NCBI GenBank assembly: GCA_001637315.1
Contig: LSZA01000047.1
Span: 1-33,117 of the forward strand
Length of the DNA stretch: 33,117 nt
Reading direction: 5' to 3'
Origin: Phormidium willei BDU 130791
Lineage (GTDB): Bacteria > Cyanobacteriota > Cyanobacteriia > Cyanobacteriales > Geitlerinemataceae
Part shown: positions 23,583 through 32,133 of the stretch, in pieces
Numbering within the stretch: the first letter of the stretch is position 1
Layout of the letters: each line of letters begins with the position of its first letter
Made by a program: the position numbers and the translations under genes
The notes under the pieces: model-generated
Seen by the model: only the letters and a program-made list of their open reading frames with translations
What the model was told of the DNA's origin: nothing
Database searches by the model: none

Positions 23583-24617
23583 TTAGAAACGACAGGCCCG
23601 TTCGGGTTCAACGGGACAGGTGGGGGTGTCAATGGGGTTATCCATCAGCGTCAGCCGGCTGAGATTTTGCAAATTGGATAGCGGCGTAATATCAACGATC
23701 TGATTCCCCTCCAAGAACAGGGCCATCAACTGCGTCAGGTTTCCCAGAGGCGTCACATCCGTGATTTGGTTACGAGCGAGAAATAACTCATTGACATTGG
23801 ACATCCCACGGAGGGGGCTGAGATCACGAATCTGGTTTCCACTTAAATCCAACTCAACCAGTTGCGGTAATTCCGCCAAGGGAGAGATATCGCTGATGCG
23901 GTTATCACTGAGGGCGATCCACACGAGATTGTCGATAGCCACCAGGGGACGAAGATCGCGAATCTGATTGCGGCTGAGATCGGCCCCCTCCAAGCTAGGA
24001 AGATTCGCGAGGGGTGAGAGATCCTCAATGCGATTTCCTTCCAAAAATAAAGACGTCACCACTGGAAAATCCTGGAGAGGGGTTAAATCCTCAATCTGAT
24101 TATCCCGAGCCGTGAAGATAGTGAGGCTGGTTTTATTGCGCAAAGGTGACAGATCCGAGATCTGATTGTCATCGAGATTCAGTTGTTGCAGATCTAACTC
24201 CCCCAGGGGCGAGACATCCTCAATTTGGTTTCCCGATAACAGTAACGTGTCCAGGCGGCTGAACGGTGCTAGGGGAGAAATATCCGAGATTTGGTTGATA
24301 CTGAGGTCTAAACGAGTCAGGTGAGCCAGGGAACTCAGGGGAGAGAGATCCGATAACTCTTGCACACTTAAGTTGAGATCGTTGGTTTTCGCCAGAACCC
24401 GAGCGGCGATCGCGCAATCGTCACTCTCGGCCAACTCCAGTAGGACATCAAGCGTCTGTTGGCCCTCACCGGCGAGGGGTTGTTCCCGACAGAGCGCCTC
24501 AAAGGCTTGCATCGATTCAGCGGGGGAGTGAGCCATCGTTTTGGCTTGAGGACTCAGGATCAGCGCGATCGCCCCCAACATGACCCCCAACCGCGACCAT
24601 ACAGGAAACGCCATCAT
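23583..24617 (-). CDS. secreted leucine-rich repeat protein (SDS22/internalin type)
   Basis: A 344-residue protein. After a signal-like N-terminus (MMAFPVWSRLGVMLGAIALI, cleavage probably near AKTMAHS) and a short helical cap domain with one Cys pair (about 40-75), there are eleven LRRs. They follow the 22-residue pattern LxLxxNQIxDLSPLxxLxxL. The domain closes with PIDTPTCPVEPERACRF, whose two Cys could cap it by a disulfide. Such proteins bind protein partners; the ligand is unknown. Start candidates are ATGs at 24641, 24617 and 24614; I prefer 24617 because it begins just before the hydrophobic core. The upstream protein gene is 54 bp away on the same strand. Confidence 0.8.
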   Translation of the reverse strand: MMAFPVWSRLGVMLGAIALILSPQAKTMAHSPAESMQAFEALCREQPLAGEGQQTLDVLLELAESDDCAIAARVLAKTNDLNLSVQELSDLSPLSSLAHLTRLDLSINQISDISPLAPFSRLDTLLLSGNQIEDVSPLGELDLQQLNLDDNQISDLSPLRNKTSLTIFTARDNQIEDLTPLQDFPVVTSLFLEGNRIEDLSPLANLPSLEGADLSRNQIRDLRPLVAIDNLVWIALSDNRISDISPLAELPQLVELDLSGNQIRDLSPLRGMSNVNELFLARNQITDVTPLGNLTQLMALFLEGNQIVDITPLSNLQNLSRLTLMDNPIDTPTCPVEPERACRF

Positions 24618-24671
24618 GAGTTCATCACACTTAAAAAACATCAAAGGACTAATACTCAGCGAAGGATCACC

Positions 24672-25271
24672 CTACTCCTTCAAGCGCTGATAAAGACTCT
24701 CCGCCAAATCCAACAAATTTAAGAGCTGTTGCCACTCCGCCGAATCCGCCTTAGAACTGGTCTGACGCTGGTGTCGCAGTGACTGTTTCAACCGACGTAA
24801 TAACGCTCCTGGAGTCTCCGTCTCCGTCATGGACTCAGAAGCCTGTGTTTCCGTAGGGCTTTCGGCTTGTCCTAGACCTGGGGGAGTCGCTTGGGGGTGA
24901 AAATCCTCAGCCGTAGGATGGTCTAACAACCGTTGCGCTCGTTCCGAGAGACTCAAGCTGCGGGCCGAGAGATTCTCCGGGAGTCGGGGTAAATCTGACA
25001 AATACACCTGAGCCAGTTCCAAGAATAACTGACGCACATCAGCCACCCAAGCCAATTCCTGAATTTGTTGCCACTGAGGTTCCCCTAAACCGCGATCGCG
25101 GGCCGACTCTAATAACCGAGTGGCCTGTTCAGCCGTTGGTCGAGCCTTTTGAGCCAAGTGCATCGGCAATTTCGGAACATCCCCCAAGCAGGAGCGAGCT
25201 AAATCAAGGAGGAGTTGTCGGACTTGTTCAACCCACTCATACTCTGAGGGCTGCCAGTTTAAGTTGGTCAT
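24672..25271 (-). CDS. hypothetical protein with internal duplication
   Basis: A 199-residue soluble protein I cannot assign to a family. It holds two copies of a helical unit of about 45 residues: EWVEQVRQLLLDLARSCLGD... and AWVADVRQLFLELAQVYLSD..., each followed by a Pro-Leu motif (KLPMHL, RLPENL) and an amphipathic ARxLL helix. An acidic Thr/Glu-rich linker (about 120-150) then joins a C-terminal helix pair (LLRRLKQSLRHQ, LLNLLDLAESLYQRLKE). Start: the ATG at 25271; a GTG lies three codons upstream. Located between the LRR gene and the adenylate cyclase, same strand. Confidence 0.7.
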   Translation of the reverse strand: MTNLNWQPSEYEWVEQVRQLLLDLARSCLGDVPKLPMHLAQKARPTAEQATRLLESARDRGLGEPQWQQIQELAWVADVRQLFLELAQVYLSDLPRLPENLSARSLSLSERAQRLLDHPTAEDFHPQATPPGLGQAESPTETQASESMTETETPGALLRRLKQSLRHQRQTSSKADSAEWQQLLNLLDLAESLYQRLKE

Positions 25272-25448
25272 GTCAGGCACAGTTTACGGATTTACCTACA
25301 ACGTTGCTTACAAACGAAACGACTCAAGAAACGACTCAAAACCTGCGATCGCCCCTTCATCTCTCCAAAGTATCTCAAACAAACCGCTGTCTGAACAGCA
25401 TACAACGCTCTCTGGGAGATTAACTCTGGGTGATTGAGGAATCTGCAT

Positions 25449-28400
25449 CTACTTATCCGTCAGCTTCCAAACTCCATCCCAGTCCTCACTCGGAGGTTGT
25501 TGTTCAAACAACATACAGCGTTCGACATGGAGTTTCGCCGCCTTATTCTTGCTGTCTAAGGCCAACACCTGCTCAAACGCCTGACGAGCCTGATGGAACG
25601 ACTGCTTGGATTTTGCCTTATAAGGAGGACGGGCCAACTCCACAAACTTCTGAAGTTGCGCCATTGACAGTTCCGCTGCCTCCTCCTCGAGCATTTGCTG
25701 GACATCGTGAAAGGCACTAAACTGCTTCACCTTCGCCAGCCAAAGCTTCTTACGCAGCCGAGGCGTAATTTGCTTGAGTTTAAAGGGAAGCAAGCGATGG
25801 ACATCAGCATCAGACAACTCCTCTAAGTTCTCCGTCACGAGCAGACGTTTGAGAGTGTCTTCCCCCAAAATCGCCAACAAGTTTTCCCGAGGTAAGCTTC
25901 CGAGCAGATCCCGCAGTAGTTTATCCCCATCAAAGGACACCTGTTTCACCGCCTCCTCCGATAACTCGTCTAATTGCTCAAGTAACGGCATCACCTCCTC
26001 TAGGGAGAGTTTCTCCAGGGCTGGTTGCAGATAATAGCGGCGACCCTCATGGTAGAAGTTAATAATTTGTTGCTGAACCTCAGAAATCGGGCGTGCGAGA
26101 TCCCCGTCGCGAATTCCCACCAACTCGTAAATTTTAACCGGGCGTGTTTTCCCCTTCACCGTGATAAAGTCGAGTTCCCGAACCACCACGCGATCGGCAT
26201 TGGGGAGATAGGTTTGCTCACTAATCACCAAATCTACCCCGTATTGCTTACTCGTTCCCTCGAGCCGTGAGGCCAGGTTCACCCCGTCCCCAATCGAGGT
26301 CAGTTCCATCCGTTTACTCGACCCGATATTGCCACTGACGACACTATCTGAGTGAATCCCAATCCCGATTTGAATGGCGAGTTTACCCTCGTCAATCCGT
26401 TTTTGGTTAAACTCTTCGAGGCGGTAGCGCATGGAAATCGAGGACTGAATCGCGCACCACTCACAGTTGTCTAACGGTGCCGGAGAGCCAAACACCGCCA
26501 TCAGGGCATCGCCAATATACTTGTCGAGGGTTCCACCATATTGGAAGACCGCATCCACCATTTCCTCGAAGTATTCATTGAGCATTAACACGACTTCTTC
26601 AGGCTGTAATTTTTCCGTCAAGGTCGTGTAACTGCGAATATCCGAGAATAGCACCGACACATGTTTACGCTTACCGCCTAACCCAGTATCTCCACTAGCT
26701 AAGAGCGCTTCAGCGACTTCTGGGGTCATATACTTATACATCAAGTTTTTGACTTCCATCTCATCGCTGATGTCTTCGAGAACTACCAAAGCTCCATTCA
26801 CTTTTTGAGGGTCTGTTACATCGGACATCGAGTTGATGGTAAGATTCACACTTTGCCCGGTTACGGCAGTTTCAATCTCTAAAATTTGGTTGGGATAGTA
26901 TTGTTGACGGTCTTTCTCTTCCTGTGGATGTAATGCCGCTTCAAACCACTCCGAAAATTTACCTTCTCGTAGGGTAATCATCTCTTTGAGGTTTAACCCT
27001 TCGATCACGGCCTCTTCCTCAAAGCCAAGAAGTAGTTTAGCGCATTCATTAGCGGCGACGATTTCTCCTTGGCGATCGGTGGAAATGACCCCATTGGTTA
27101 AACTTCGGAGAATGTCTTTTTGTCGTTGTTCTTGTTGCTTAACGGTTTCAAAGAGTTTGGCGTTTTGTAAGGCTACCCCAGCTTGGATGTTAAACGCCTG
27201 CATAAATTCCTGATCGGTGCGATTAAAACTCGCCTTCCATTGTTCAGGCGCTTGGGGCCAACTTTCTGGATCGTAATCTGGGTATTCTCCCTGTTTTTTC
27301 TTATTAATTAGCTGTGTCACACCGATGAGTTCATCATCTGAGTTGAACACCGGCATACAGAGCATACTACAGGTGCGATAGCGAGTTTTTTGATCCGTTT
27401 TTTGGGAGGTTTCTGATCGCGGATCATCATAGAGATCAAAGGGAATTAACAACGGTTCCTCAGACTCTGCGACCATCCCCGCAAAACCGGCATTGCGAGG
27501 AATCCGCAATTCGCCCACCCCAGGTATTTTCGTCCAAAGTTCACCCTTTTCCTCATCAATGAGCCAAAGGGTTGAGCGATCGGCATTCATGAGTCCCTTG
27601 GCTTCACTCATGACTCGATTGAGGGTATCTTCGAGGTTAAGACTACTCTTACTAAGGGAGTTGACCGCACTCATTAACGCCGAGGCCGCTCGTTGTTTTT
27701 GGGTAGCAGCGTAGAAAGATTTAGATGATTCTAGAATCAAGCGAATCGACGGCGCAAATTCGCGAAAGACCTGTTCATCTTCGGCGCTAAAGCCAACGCG
27801 ATCAATTTTTTCGTCTAAGGGAGTTTCTGGATTATCGAGTTCTGGCTGAAGTTTGTTGATGAGCTGCACCACGGCCACCAACTCCTGAGTGTCTTCATTC
27901 AGGAGGGGCATGGTTAACATGGTATAAGTTCGATAATTATTCTTTTTATCGAACTTTTTAGCCGTTTCCGATCGCGGATCGTCGTAGAAGTCGTAGGAAA
28001 TGTTGACTACTTTTTTACCCGTGGCCGCTTCCCCAGCAATTCCGGCCGTGGCTGGGAACCGAATTTCTAACGCATTGCCATTTTCATCTTTGGCCACGAG
28101 GGTAAACAGTTCATTTTTGTCCTCATCGAGGAGGAAAATGGTGGTGCGATCGGCATGGAGGAGTTCTCCCGTCTTTAAGGCGATCGACCGCAACATCTCA
28201 TCGAGGATGGCATCAAACCCCTGACTGTCGAGTAAACTGTCGAGCATTCCCAGGGTTTGATTCACCACCCGCAGTTTATCCTCAACGCCGCGCACCACAT
28301 CGGTGAATTTATCCCGATTCAGCGGCGCTAGAAAGGCTCCAAAACTGCCCTTCGTCGTCGTTAAGGCGCTGCTACCACTATTGGGAGAAGCCTGATGATT

Positions 28401-28493
28401 GGAGGGTTCATGACGGTCATTACTACCGTGAGGTGTAACATCGATCGTCGCGTCGGTGTGAGAGACGGAAGTGTTAGGAGATGCTGATGTCAT
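25449..28493 (-). CDS. adenylate cyclase, GAF-GAF-PAS-class III cyclase (CyaB1-like)
   Basis: A 1014-residue cytoplasmic signalling enzyme making cAMP. Order: disordered N-terminus, GAF1 (about 95-255), GAF2 (about 280-445), PAS (about 460-580), catalytic domain (about 605-790), helical C-terminal extension (about 800-1014). Catalytic residues: metal-binding Asp618 (FSDIR) and Asp662 (KYIGDALM), substrate-specifying Lys658 and Thr732, transition-state Asn739 and Arg743. Lys plus Thr is the pairing of Anabaena CyaB1, so ATP rather than GTP is inferred. GAF1 has the cyclic-nucleotide-binding NKFDE signature (Asn213, Lys214, Phe235, Asp239, Glu240). GAF2 keeps it except for Gln428 in place of the last Glu. 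AAGAG precedes the ATG. Confidence 0.9.
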   Translation of the reverse strand: MTSASPNTSVSHTDATIDVTPHGSNDRHEPSNHQASPNSGSSALTTTKGSFGAFLAPLNRDKFTDVVRGVEDKLRVVNQTLGMLDSLLDSQGFDAILDEMLRSIALKTGELLHADRTTIFLLDEDKNELFTLVAKDENGNALEIRFPATAGIAGEAATGKKVVNISYDFYDDPRSETAKKFDKKNNYRTYTMLTMPLLNEDTQELVAVVQLINKLQPELDNPETPLDEKIDRVGFSAEDEQVFREFAPSIRLILESSKSFYAATQKQRAASALMSAVNSLSKSSLNLEDTLNRVMSEAKGLMNADRSTLWLIDEEKGELWTKIPGVGELRIPRNAGFAGMVAESEEPLLIPFDLYDDPRSETSQKTDQKTRYRTCSMLCMPVFNSDDELIGVTQLINKKKQGEYPDYDPESWPQAPEQWKASFNRTDQEFMQAFNIQAGVALQNAKLFETVKQQEQRQKDILRSLTNGVISTDRQGEIVAANECAKLLLGFEEEAVIEGLNLKEMITLREGKFSEWFEAALHPQEEKDRQQYYPNQILEIETAVTGQSVNLTINSMSDVTDPQKVNGALVVLEDISDEMEVKNLMYKYMTPEVAEALLASGDTGLGGKRKHVSVLFSDIRSYTTLTEKLQPEEVVLMLNEYFEEMVDAVFQYGGTLDKYIGDALMAVFGSPAPLDNCEWCAIQSSISMRYRLEEFNQKRIDEGKLAIQIGIGIHSDSVVSGNIGSSKRMELTSIGDGVNLASRLEGTSKQYGVDLVISEQTYLPNADRVVVRELDFITVKGKTRPVKIYELVGIRDGDLARPISEVQQQIINFYHEGRRYYLQPALEKLSLEEVMPLLEQLDELSEEAVKQVSFDGDKLLRDLLGSLPRENLLAILGEDTLKRLLVTENLEELSDADVHRLLPFKLKQITPRLRKKLWLAKVKQFSAFHDVQQMLEEEAAELSMAQLQKFVELARPPYKAKSKQSFHQARQAFEQVLALDSKNKAAKLHVERCMLFEQQPPSEDWDGVWKLTDK

Positions 28494-28501
28494 AACTCTT
28501 T

Positions 28502-28523
28502 GGGTGACGCTTGGGGTGACGCT
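28502..28523. repeat. 10-bp direct repeat just upstream of the cyclase start
   Basis: GGGTGACGCT at 28502-28511 and 28514-28523, a 12-bp period, beginning 8 bp before the cyclase ATG. It could be a regulator site or a slippage product. Confidence 0.7.
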
Positions 28524-28870
28524 GGGACTCGACTCGCGGAGACATCTATTATTCCCACAGATGCAGAGTACAGATGTCCCTTAAGACAAGGCAACGGAGG
28601 CGATCAGGGAGTTGGTTCCAATGAGAACGGCACGGGGAATGGCGAATCCCGGCTCATCACCAGTGTACCCTTCTCTCGCTCTCGGGGGAGCCAAGCCAGG
28701 GTGAATTGCCGTGGCCGAGCCGGATGCTGTAGCTTCCTGTGCTAGTTATTATCGGCTAGGTTCGGCCCGTCGTGGTACTCAGGGCAACATTTTGGTGATT
28801 TTGGGCCAAGGTTTGGCAAAAGTTTAACTCATCGCTGAGGGTTGAGGGGGCAACCGATCATCATCTGAAC
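28524..28870. other. noncoding stretch between cyclase and recN
   Basis: About 350 bases without a supportable gene. Frames on both strands lack a start with SD or family-like composition. It contains GC-rich inverted repeats, notably GGCCG-AGCCG paired with CGGCT...CGGCC (about 28711-28770) and GCTC/GAGC (about 28678-28691). As the upstream region of the leftward cyclase it probably holds that gene's promoter, but I see no clear -35/-10 pair. Confidence 0.4.
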
Positions 28871-28913
28871 GGGTCAACTCTCGATGGGTCAACTCTCGAT
28901 GGGTCAACTCTCA
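28871..28913. repeat. 15-bp tandem repeat across the recN stop codon
   Basis: GGGTCAACTCTCGAT at 28871-28885 and 28886-28900, then 13 matching bases to 28913. On the coding strand each copy contains GAGAGTTGA; the rightmost copy supplies the recN stop and the other two repeat it downstream. Confidence 0.9.
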
Positions 28914-30622
28914 ACGATGGACAACTCTTGACGCAAGCGCTCAGCGCGACTGAGGAGGGAGTCTGCGAAGGCGTTGGCGGCGTCCTGGGTGGCGCCTGAG
29001 TCGATCTCTCCCTGACCCTGGCCACTGACGAGTTGGGCCAGTTCTTGACGACGTTGATCACTGTTGAGCGATCGCACCTCAATACGAGTTCGCGCCGTTT
29101 CCCCCCCGCTGACCGCTTGTTTCACCACCTGAAAATGGTGGTCCGCCATGGCCGCCACCAAAGGTTGGTGCGTCACGCAGAGGACTTGATGATGGCGGCT
29201 GAGGCGATAGAGGGTTTCGGCGATGGTATGAGCGACGCGTCCCGAGACTCCGACATCGATTTCATCAAAAATCAGGGTTCCCACGGGATCGACTTCACTA
29301 AAACAGGCCTTGAGGGCCAGCAGAAAGCGGCTCATTTCTCCCCCAGAGGCGATATCCCCGAGGGGTTCTAGGGGTTCGCCAGGATTCGCGCTAAATAAGA
29401 AGCCGACGCGATCGCTCCCCCAACGATTGGGCGCGCTGGGAGACAACTCCACTTGGAATTTTAGATTTTCCATCGCCAAGGGCTGTAAGGCGGCAATTAA
29501 GCGAGCTTCCAGTTGGTGAGCCGCCCGTTGACGCTGTTGGCGCAACTGCTGACAACTCTGATAGAGTCGTTGCTGTTGCTCCTGACAGCGTTGTTCTATC
29601 TCATCCCGGCTCTTTTCCCCATTCTCCAAGTCATTGAGCTGTTGCTGCAAGCTCTCGTGCCGCTCCATGGCTTCAGCTAAACTCGGACCATATTTACGGC
29701 AGATTTGCTTGAGTTGCCCGAGGCGAGTTTCGACCTCCTGCAAGCGTCCGGGATCAGCTTCTAACTCATCGCCATAGCGATTGATCTGTTCACCAGCTTC
29801 CTGCACCCGGACTAACGCCTCTCCCACTAAACTCAGCAGCGGCGCTAACTCCTTGTCATAGTGAACCATGTCTTGGAGGAGGGTTTCAGCATGTCCTAAC
29901 AGATCAGCGGCGGCGGTTTCGCCGTCGTTGTCATAGAGCGTTTGATAGAGGCGATAACTTTGGTGCTTTAACTCCACTACATGGTTGAGGCGCTGGGCCT
30001 CGGTTTCTAGGTCTTGGAGTTCCTGGGGATGCGTTAGCTGAGCACGGCTGAGTTCCTCCCATTGGTCGCGCCAGAATTGCTCTTGTTGCGATCGCTGCTC
30101 TTCGAGTTGCTGCAACTCCTGAAGCCGCCGTTTTAAGCGCTGCAAGGCATCATAGTCCTGGCCAACGTGATCACGTACCTTCAGCAGCTCTTGACCGCCA
30201 TAGAGGTCTAATAGTCGGCGCTGATGAGGGGGTTGAGCCAGTTGGATCGCCTGTCCCTGGGCGGCAATTTCAACCAGACGCTGCCGTAGCTGTTGGATCT
30301 GCCGTTGACTGGCCGACTTTCCATTGAGGCGATATTTACTGCGACAGCCACGTTTACCCAGCAGGAGTTCTCGCGAACAGGCGATGGCCGACTCCGTCTC
30401 TCCCGGGCCAAACCCGTTAAACCAGGCCTCAACTCGGGCGCGATCGGCTCCAGTGCGAATCGCCCGGCGACTGGCTTTGCCTCCCAACACTAAATCCACC
30501 GCATCTAAGACAATCGATTTTCCGGCTCCAGTTTCCCCTGTCAAGACGTTTAACCCCGCTCCAAAACTCAGATCGAGGTCATCAATCAAGGCAAAATTGG
30601 CAATTTGTAAACGCACCAACAT
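28904..30622 (-). CDS. recN: DNA repair protein RecN
   Basis: An SMC-like ATPase that acts in recombinational repair of double-strand breaks. The 572-residue protein has Walker A GETGAGKS at 29-36, a long coiled-coil middle rich in Gln, Leu and Arg (about 155-370), the signature SGGEMSRFLLALK, and Walker B LIFDEIDVGVSG. VTHQP (H-loop) lies near the C-terminus. I chose the ATG at 30622 (MLVRLQIANFALID), the standard RecN N-terminus; the frame is open upstream but overlaps aroH. It starts 17 bp after the aroH stop in a sppA-aroH-recN operon. Confidence 0.95.
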   Translation of the reverse strand: MLVRLQIANFALIDDLDLSFGAGLNVLTGETGAGKSIVLDAVDLVLGGKASRRAIRTGADRARVEAWFNGFGPGETESAIACSRELLLGKRGCRSKYRLNGKSASQRQIQQLRQRLVEIAAQGQAIQLAQPPHQRRLLDLYGGQELLKVRDHVGQDYDALQRLKRRLQELQQLEEQRSQQEQFWRDQWEELSRAQLTHPQELQDLETEAQRLNHVVELKHQSYRLYQTLYDNDGETAAADLLGHAETLLQDMVHYDKELAPLLSLVGEALVRVQEAGEQINRYGDELEADPGRLQEVETRLGQLKQICRKYGPSLAEAMERHESLQQQLNDLENGEKSRDEIEQRCQEQQQRLYQSCQQLRQQRQRAAHQLEARLIAALQPLAMENLKFQVELSPSAPNRWGSDRVGFLFSANPGEPLEPLGDIASGGEMSRFLLALKACFSEVDPVGTLIFDEIDVGVSGRVAHTIAETLYRLSRHHQVLCVTHQPLVAAMADHHFQVVKQAVSGGETARTRIEVRSLNSDQRRQELAQLVSGQGQGEIDSGATQDAANAFADSLLSRAERLRQELSIVES

Positions 30623-30639
30623 AGAGAAGAGACGGTCCC

Positions 30640-31050
30640 CTAAGAGGAGCCAACAGAGGAGGATAAACTCCAATCGGGCCGTAGATCTTGAGCCTGACGC
30701 AAGTAGGGATGAAACAACTCAGCCTTGGCCTCGAGGTGGACATGAAGCAGAAAGCGCACACAGCGTTCGAGATCCCCTTTGACACTCATATGCTGCACAT
30801 CGAGGAGCGGTACATTGTCCCAATGGGGGCGTTGTCGAGCCACCGAGGCCGGAAAGAGAGCATCGAGATCGGGGGTCACCGAAAAGGTGACACTGACGAT
30901 CTGTTCAGGTTCAAAGCTGTTGTGCCGTTCGAGTTCATCGAGAAGTTCCGCCACCGCCTCGCGAATTGCCTCGGCCGTATTTTCAGGAACAGTCGTCGCG
31001 CCTCGAATTGCGCGCACAGTCCAGTCCGCTTCCACTACACAAACCTCCAT
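30640..31050 (-). CDS. aroH: chorismate mutase, AroH class
   Basis: Rearranges chorismate to prephenate for Phe and Tyr synthesis. The 136-residue protein matches the monofunctional AroH trimer family of Bacillus subtilis: Arg16 in IRGATTV (Bs Arg7), TPDLDALFPA with Phe66 (Bs Phe57), Arg99 (Bs Arg90), and YLRQAQDLRPDWS with Tyr116 and Arg124 (Bs Tyr108, Arg116). Odd points are the positions of Bs Lys60, Cys75 and Glu78, which are Ser69, Asp84 and His87 here. ATG start; 51 bp after the sppA stop, 17 bp before recN. Confidence 0.88.
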   Translation of the reverse strand: MEVCVVEADWTVRAIRGATTVPENTAEAIREAVAELLDELERHNSFEPEQIVSVTFSVTPDLDALFPASVARQRPHWDNVPLLDVQHMSVKGDLERCVRFLLHVHLEAKAELFHPYLRQAQDLRPDWSLSSSVGSS

Positions 31051-31101
31051 ACTCTACTCTTGACGATCTTGAATGAGGGACTCGCGGCCATCGCCGCCAT
31101 G

Positions 31102-31923
31102 TTAGGGGCGATACAGCCACAGGGGCATTCCGTTCGTTGTCAGTTCAAATTCTAACCATTCCCCAGTTGCGGACAGACGAGATCCTGAGGCCCCCGAGCG
31201 CAGAAGCTTAGCCCACCAGGGTTTGGCCGTCTCGATTTCATCGAGTTCAGCACCATCGGGATTTAGTCCCGCCAGTTCTGCTGCCAAACGTCGGGCATCC
31301 TCTTCGGTGCCAATGGCATCGACGAGTTTCAGGTTCAGGGCCTGTTCTCCGTTGAAAATGCGGCCATCGGCAAACTCCTGTACCGTTTCAACGGGAAGTT
31401 GACGGGCTGTGGCCACGGTGGTGACAAACTGGTCGTAGGTGTTATCAATTAGGGATTGAAGAATTTGTTGTTCTCCCTCGCTGAGTTCGCGGTCAAAGGC
31501 CAAAATGTCTTTGTAGGGACCTGATTTGATGGTTTTGAAGGAGACTCCGATTTTATCTAATAATCGCTCTAGGTTATTCCCTCGCAGAATGACGCCAATG
31601 CTGCCGGTGATGGTTCCGGGATTACTGACAATTTTTTCGGCTCCCATGCCGATGTAAACGCCTCCTGAGGCGGAGATATTCCCGAAACTGGCGACGACTT
31701 TCACTCCATGCTGCTGGCGCAGTCGCAGCAGGGCTTGATAAATTTCATGGGAGTCCGTCACCGTTCCCCCAGGGCTATCAATTCGGAGCAATAGGGCGCG
31801 ATAGCGGCGATCGGCTACCGTCTGTAGGGCTTTGAGAACATCTTGACGAGTCTTGGAGGCGATCGCGCCAGAGACTTCAATGCGGGCAATCTTAGAACGA
31901 AATCGTTTGAAAAACCAGACCAT
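31102..31923 (-). CDS. sppA: signal peptide peptidase SppA
   Basis: A serine-lysine protease that degrades cleaved signal peptides; cyanobacterial SppA forms have also been linked to light acclimation. The 273-residue short form has RIDSPGGTV, nucleophile Ser86 in NISASGGVYIGMGAEKI, and Lys138 in SGPYKDILAFDR. The 52-residue spacing equals that of the Bacillus enzyme. No clear N-terminal membrane helix precedes the catalytic domain, so the protein may attach peripherally. Start at the ATG at 31923 (MVWFFKRF); a TTG three codons upstream is weaker. First gene of sppA-aroH-recN. A small hairpin (31953-31967) lies in its leader. Confidence 0.92.
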   Translation of the reverse strand: MVWFFKRFRSKIARIEVSGAIASKTRQDVLKALQTVADRRYRALLLRIDSPGGTVTDSHEIYQALLRLRQQHGVKVVASFGNISASGGVYIGMGAEKIVSNPGTITGSIGVILRGNNLERLLDKIGVSFKTIKSGPYKDILAFDRELSEGEQQILQSLIDNTYDQFVTTVATARQLPVETVQEFADGRIFNGEQALNLKLVDAIGTEEDARRLAAELAGLNPDGAELDEIETAKPWWAKLLRSGASGSRLSATGEWLEFELTTNGMPLWLYRP

Positions 31924-32060
31924 ACGGGACAAAGACGCTGCGAATTGAGTAAGTCCCAGCTCGGGACATCGGTGCTAACCGAGTTTACCAGGAAGCTCTC
32001 CCCCTTGGCCGAGTCCTCGACGCCCTCGGGCAGTTTCCCGGCCGGCGATCGCCGTGATGC

Positions 32061-32088
32061 TTAACAAAAATCAATCAATCGTTACAAT
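32061..32088 (+). promoter_or_regulatory. sigma70-type promoter for the DMT transporter gene
   Basis: TTAACA (-35, 32061-32066), 16-bp spacer, TACAAT (-10, 32083-32088). A start near 32095 would leave a leader of about 40 bases before the ATG at 32134. Good match to the vegetative consensus. Confidence 0.55.
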
Positions 32089-32133
32089 GAAAACGACTAG
32101 ATATTGATATAAGCCCTCTACAAAACCCTGACG

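Noticed and set aside
28500-28745. 81-codon rightward ORF upstream of the cyclase
   Set aside because: No SD and no family resemblance, and it includes the direct repeat; better read as noncoding.
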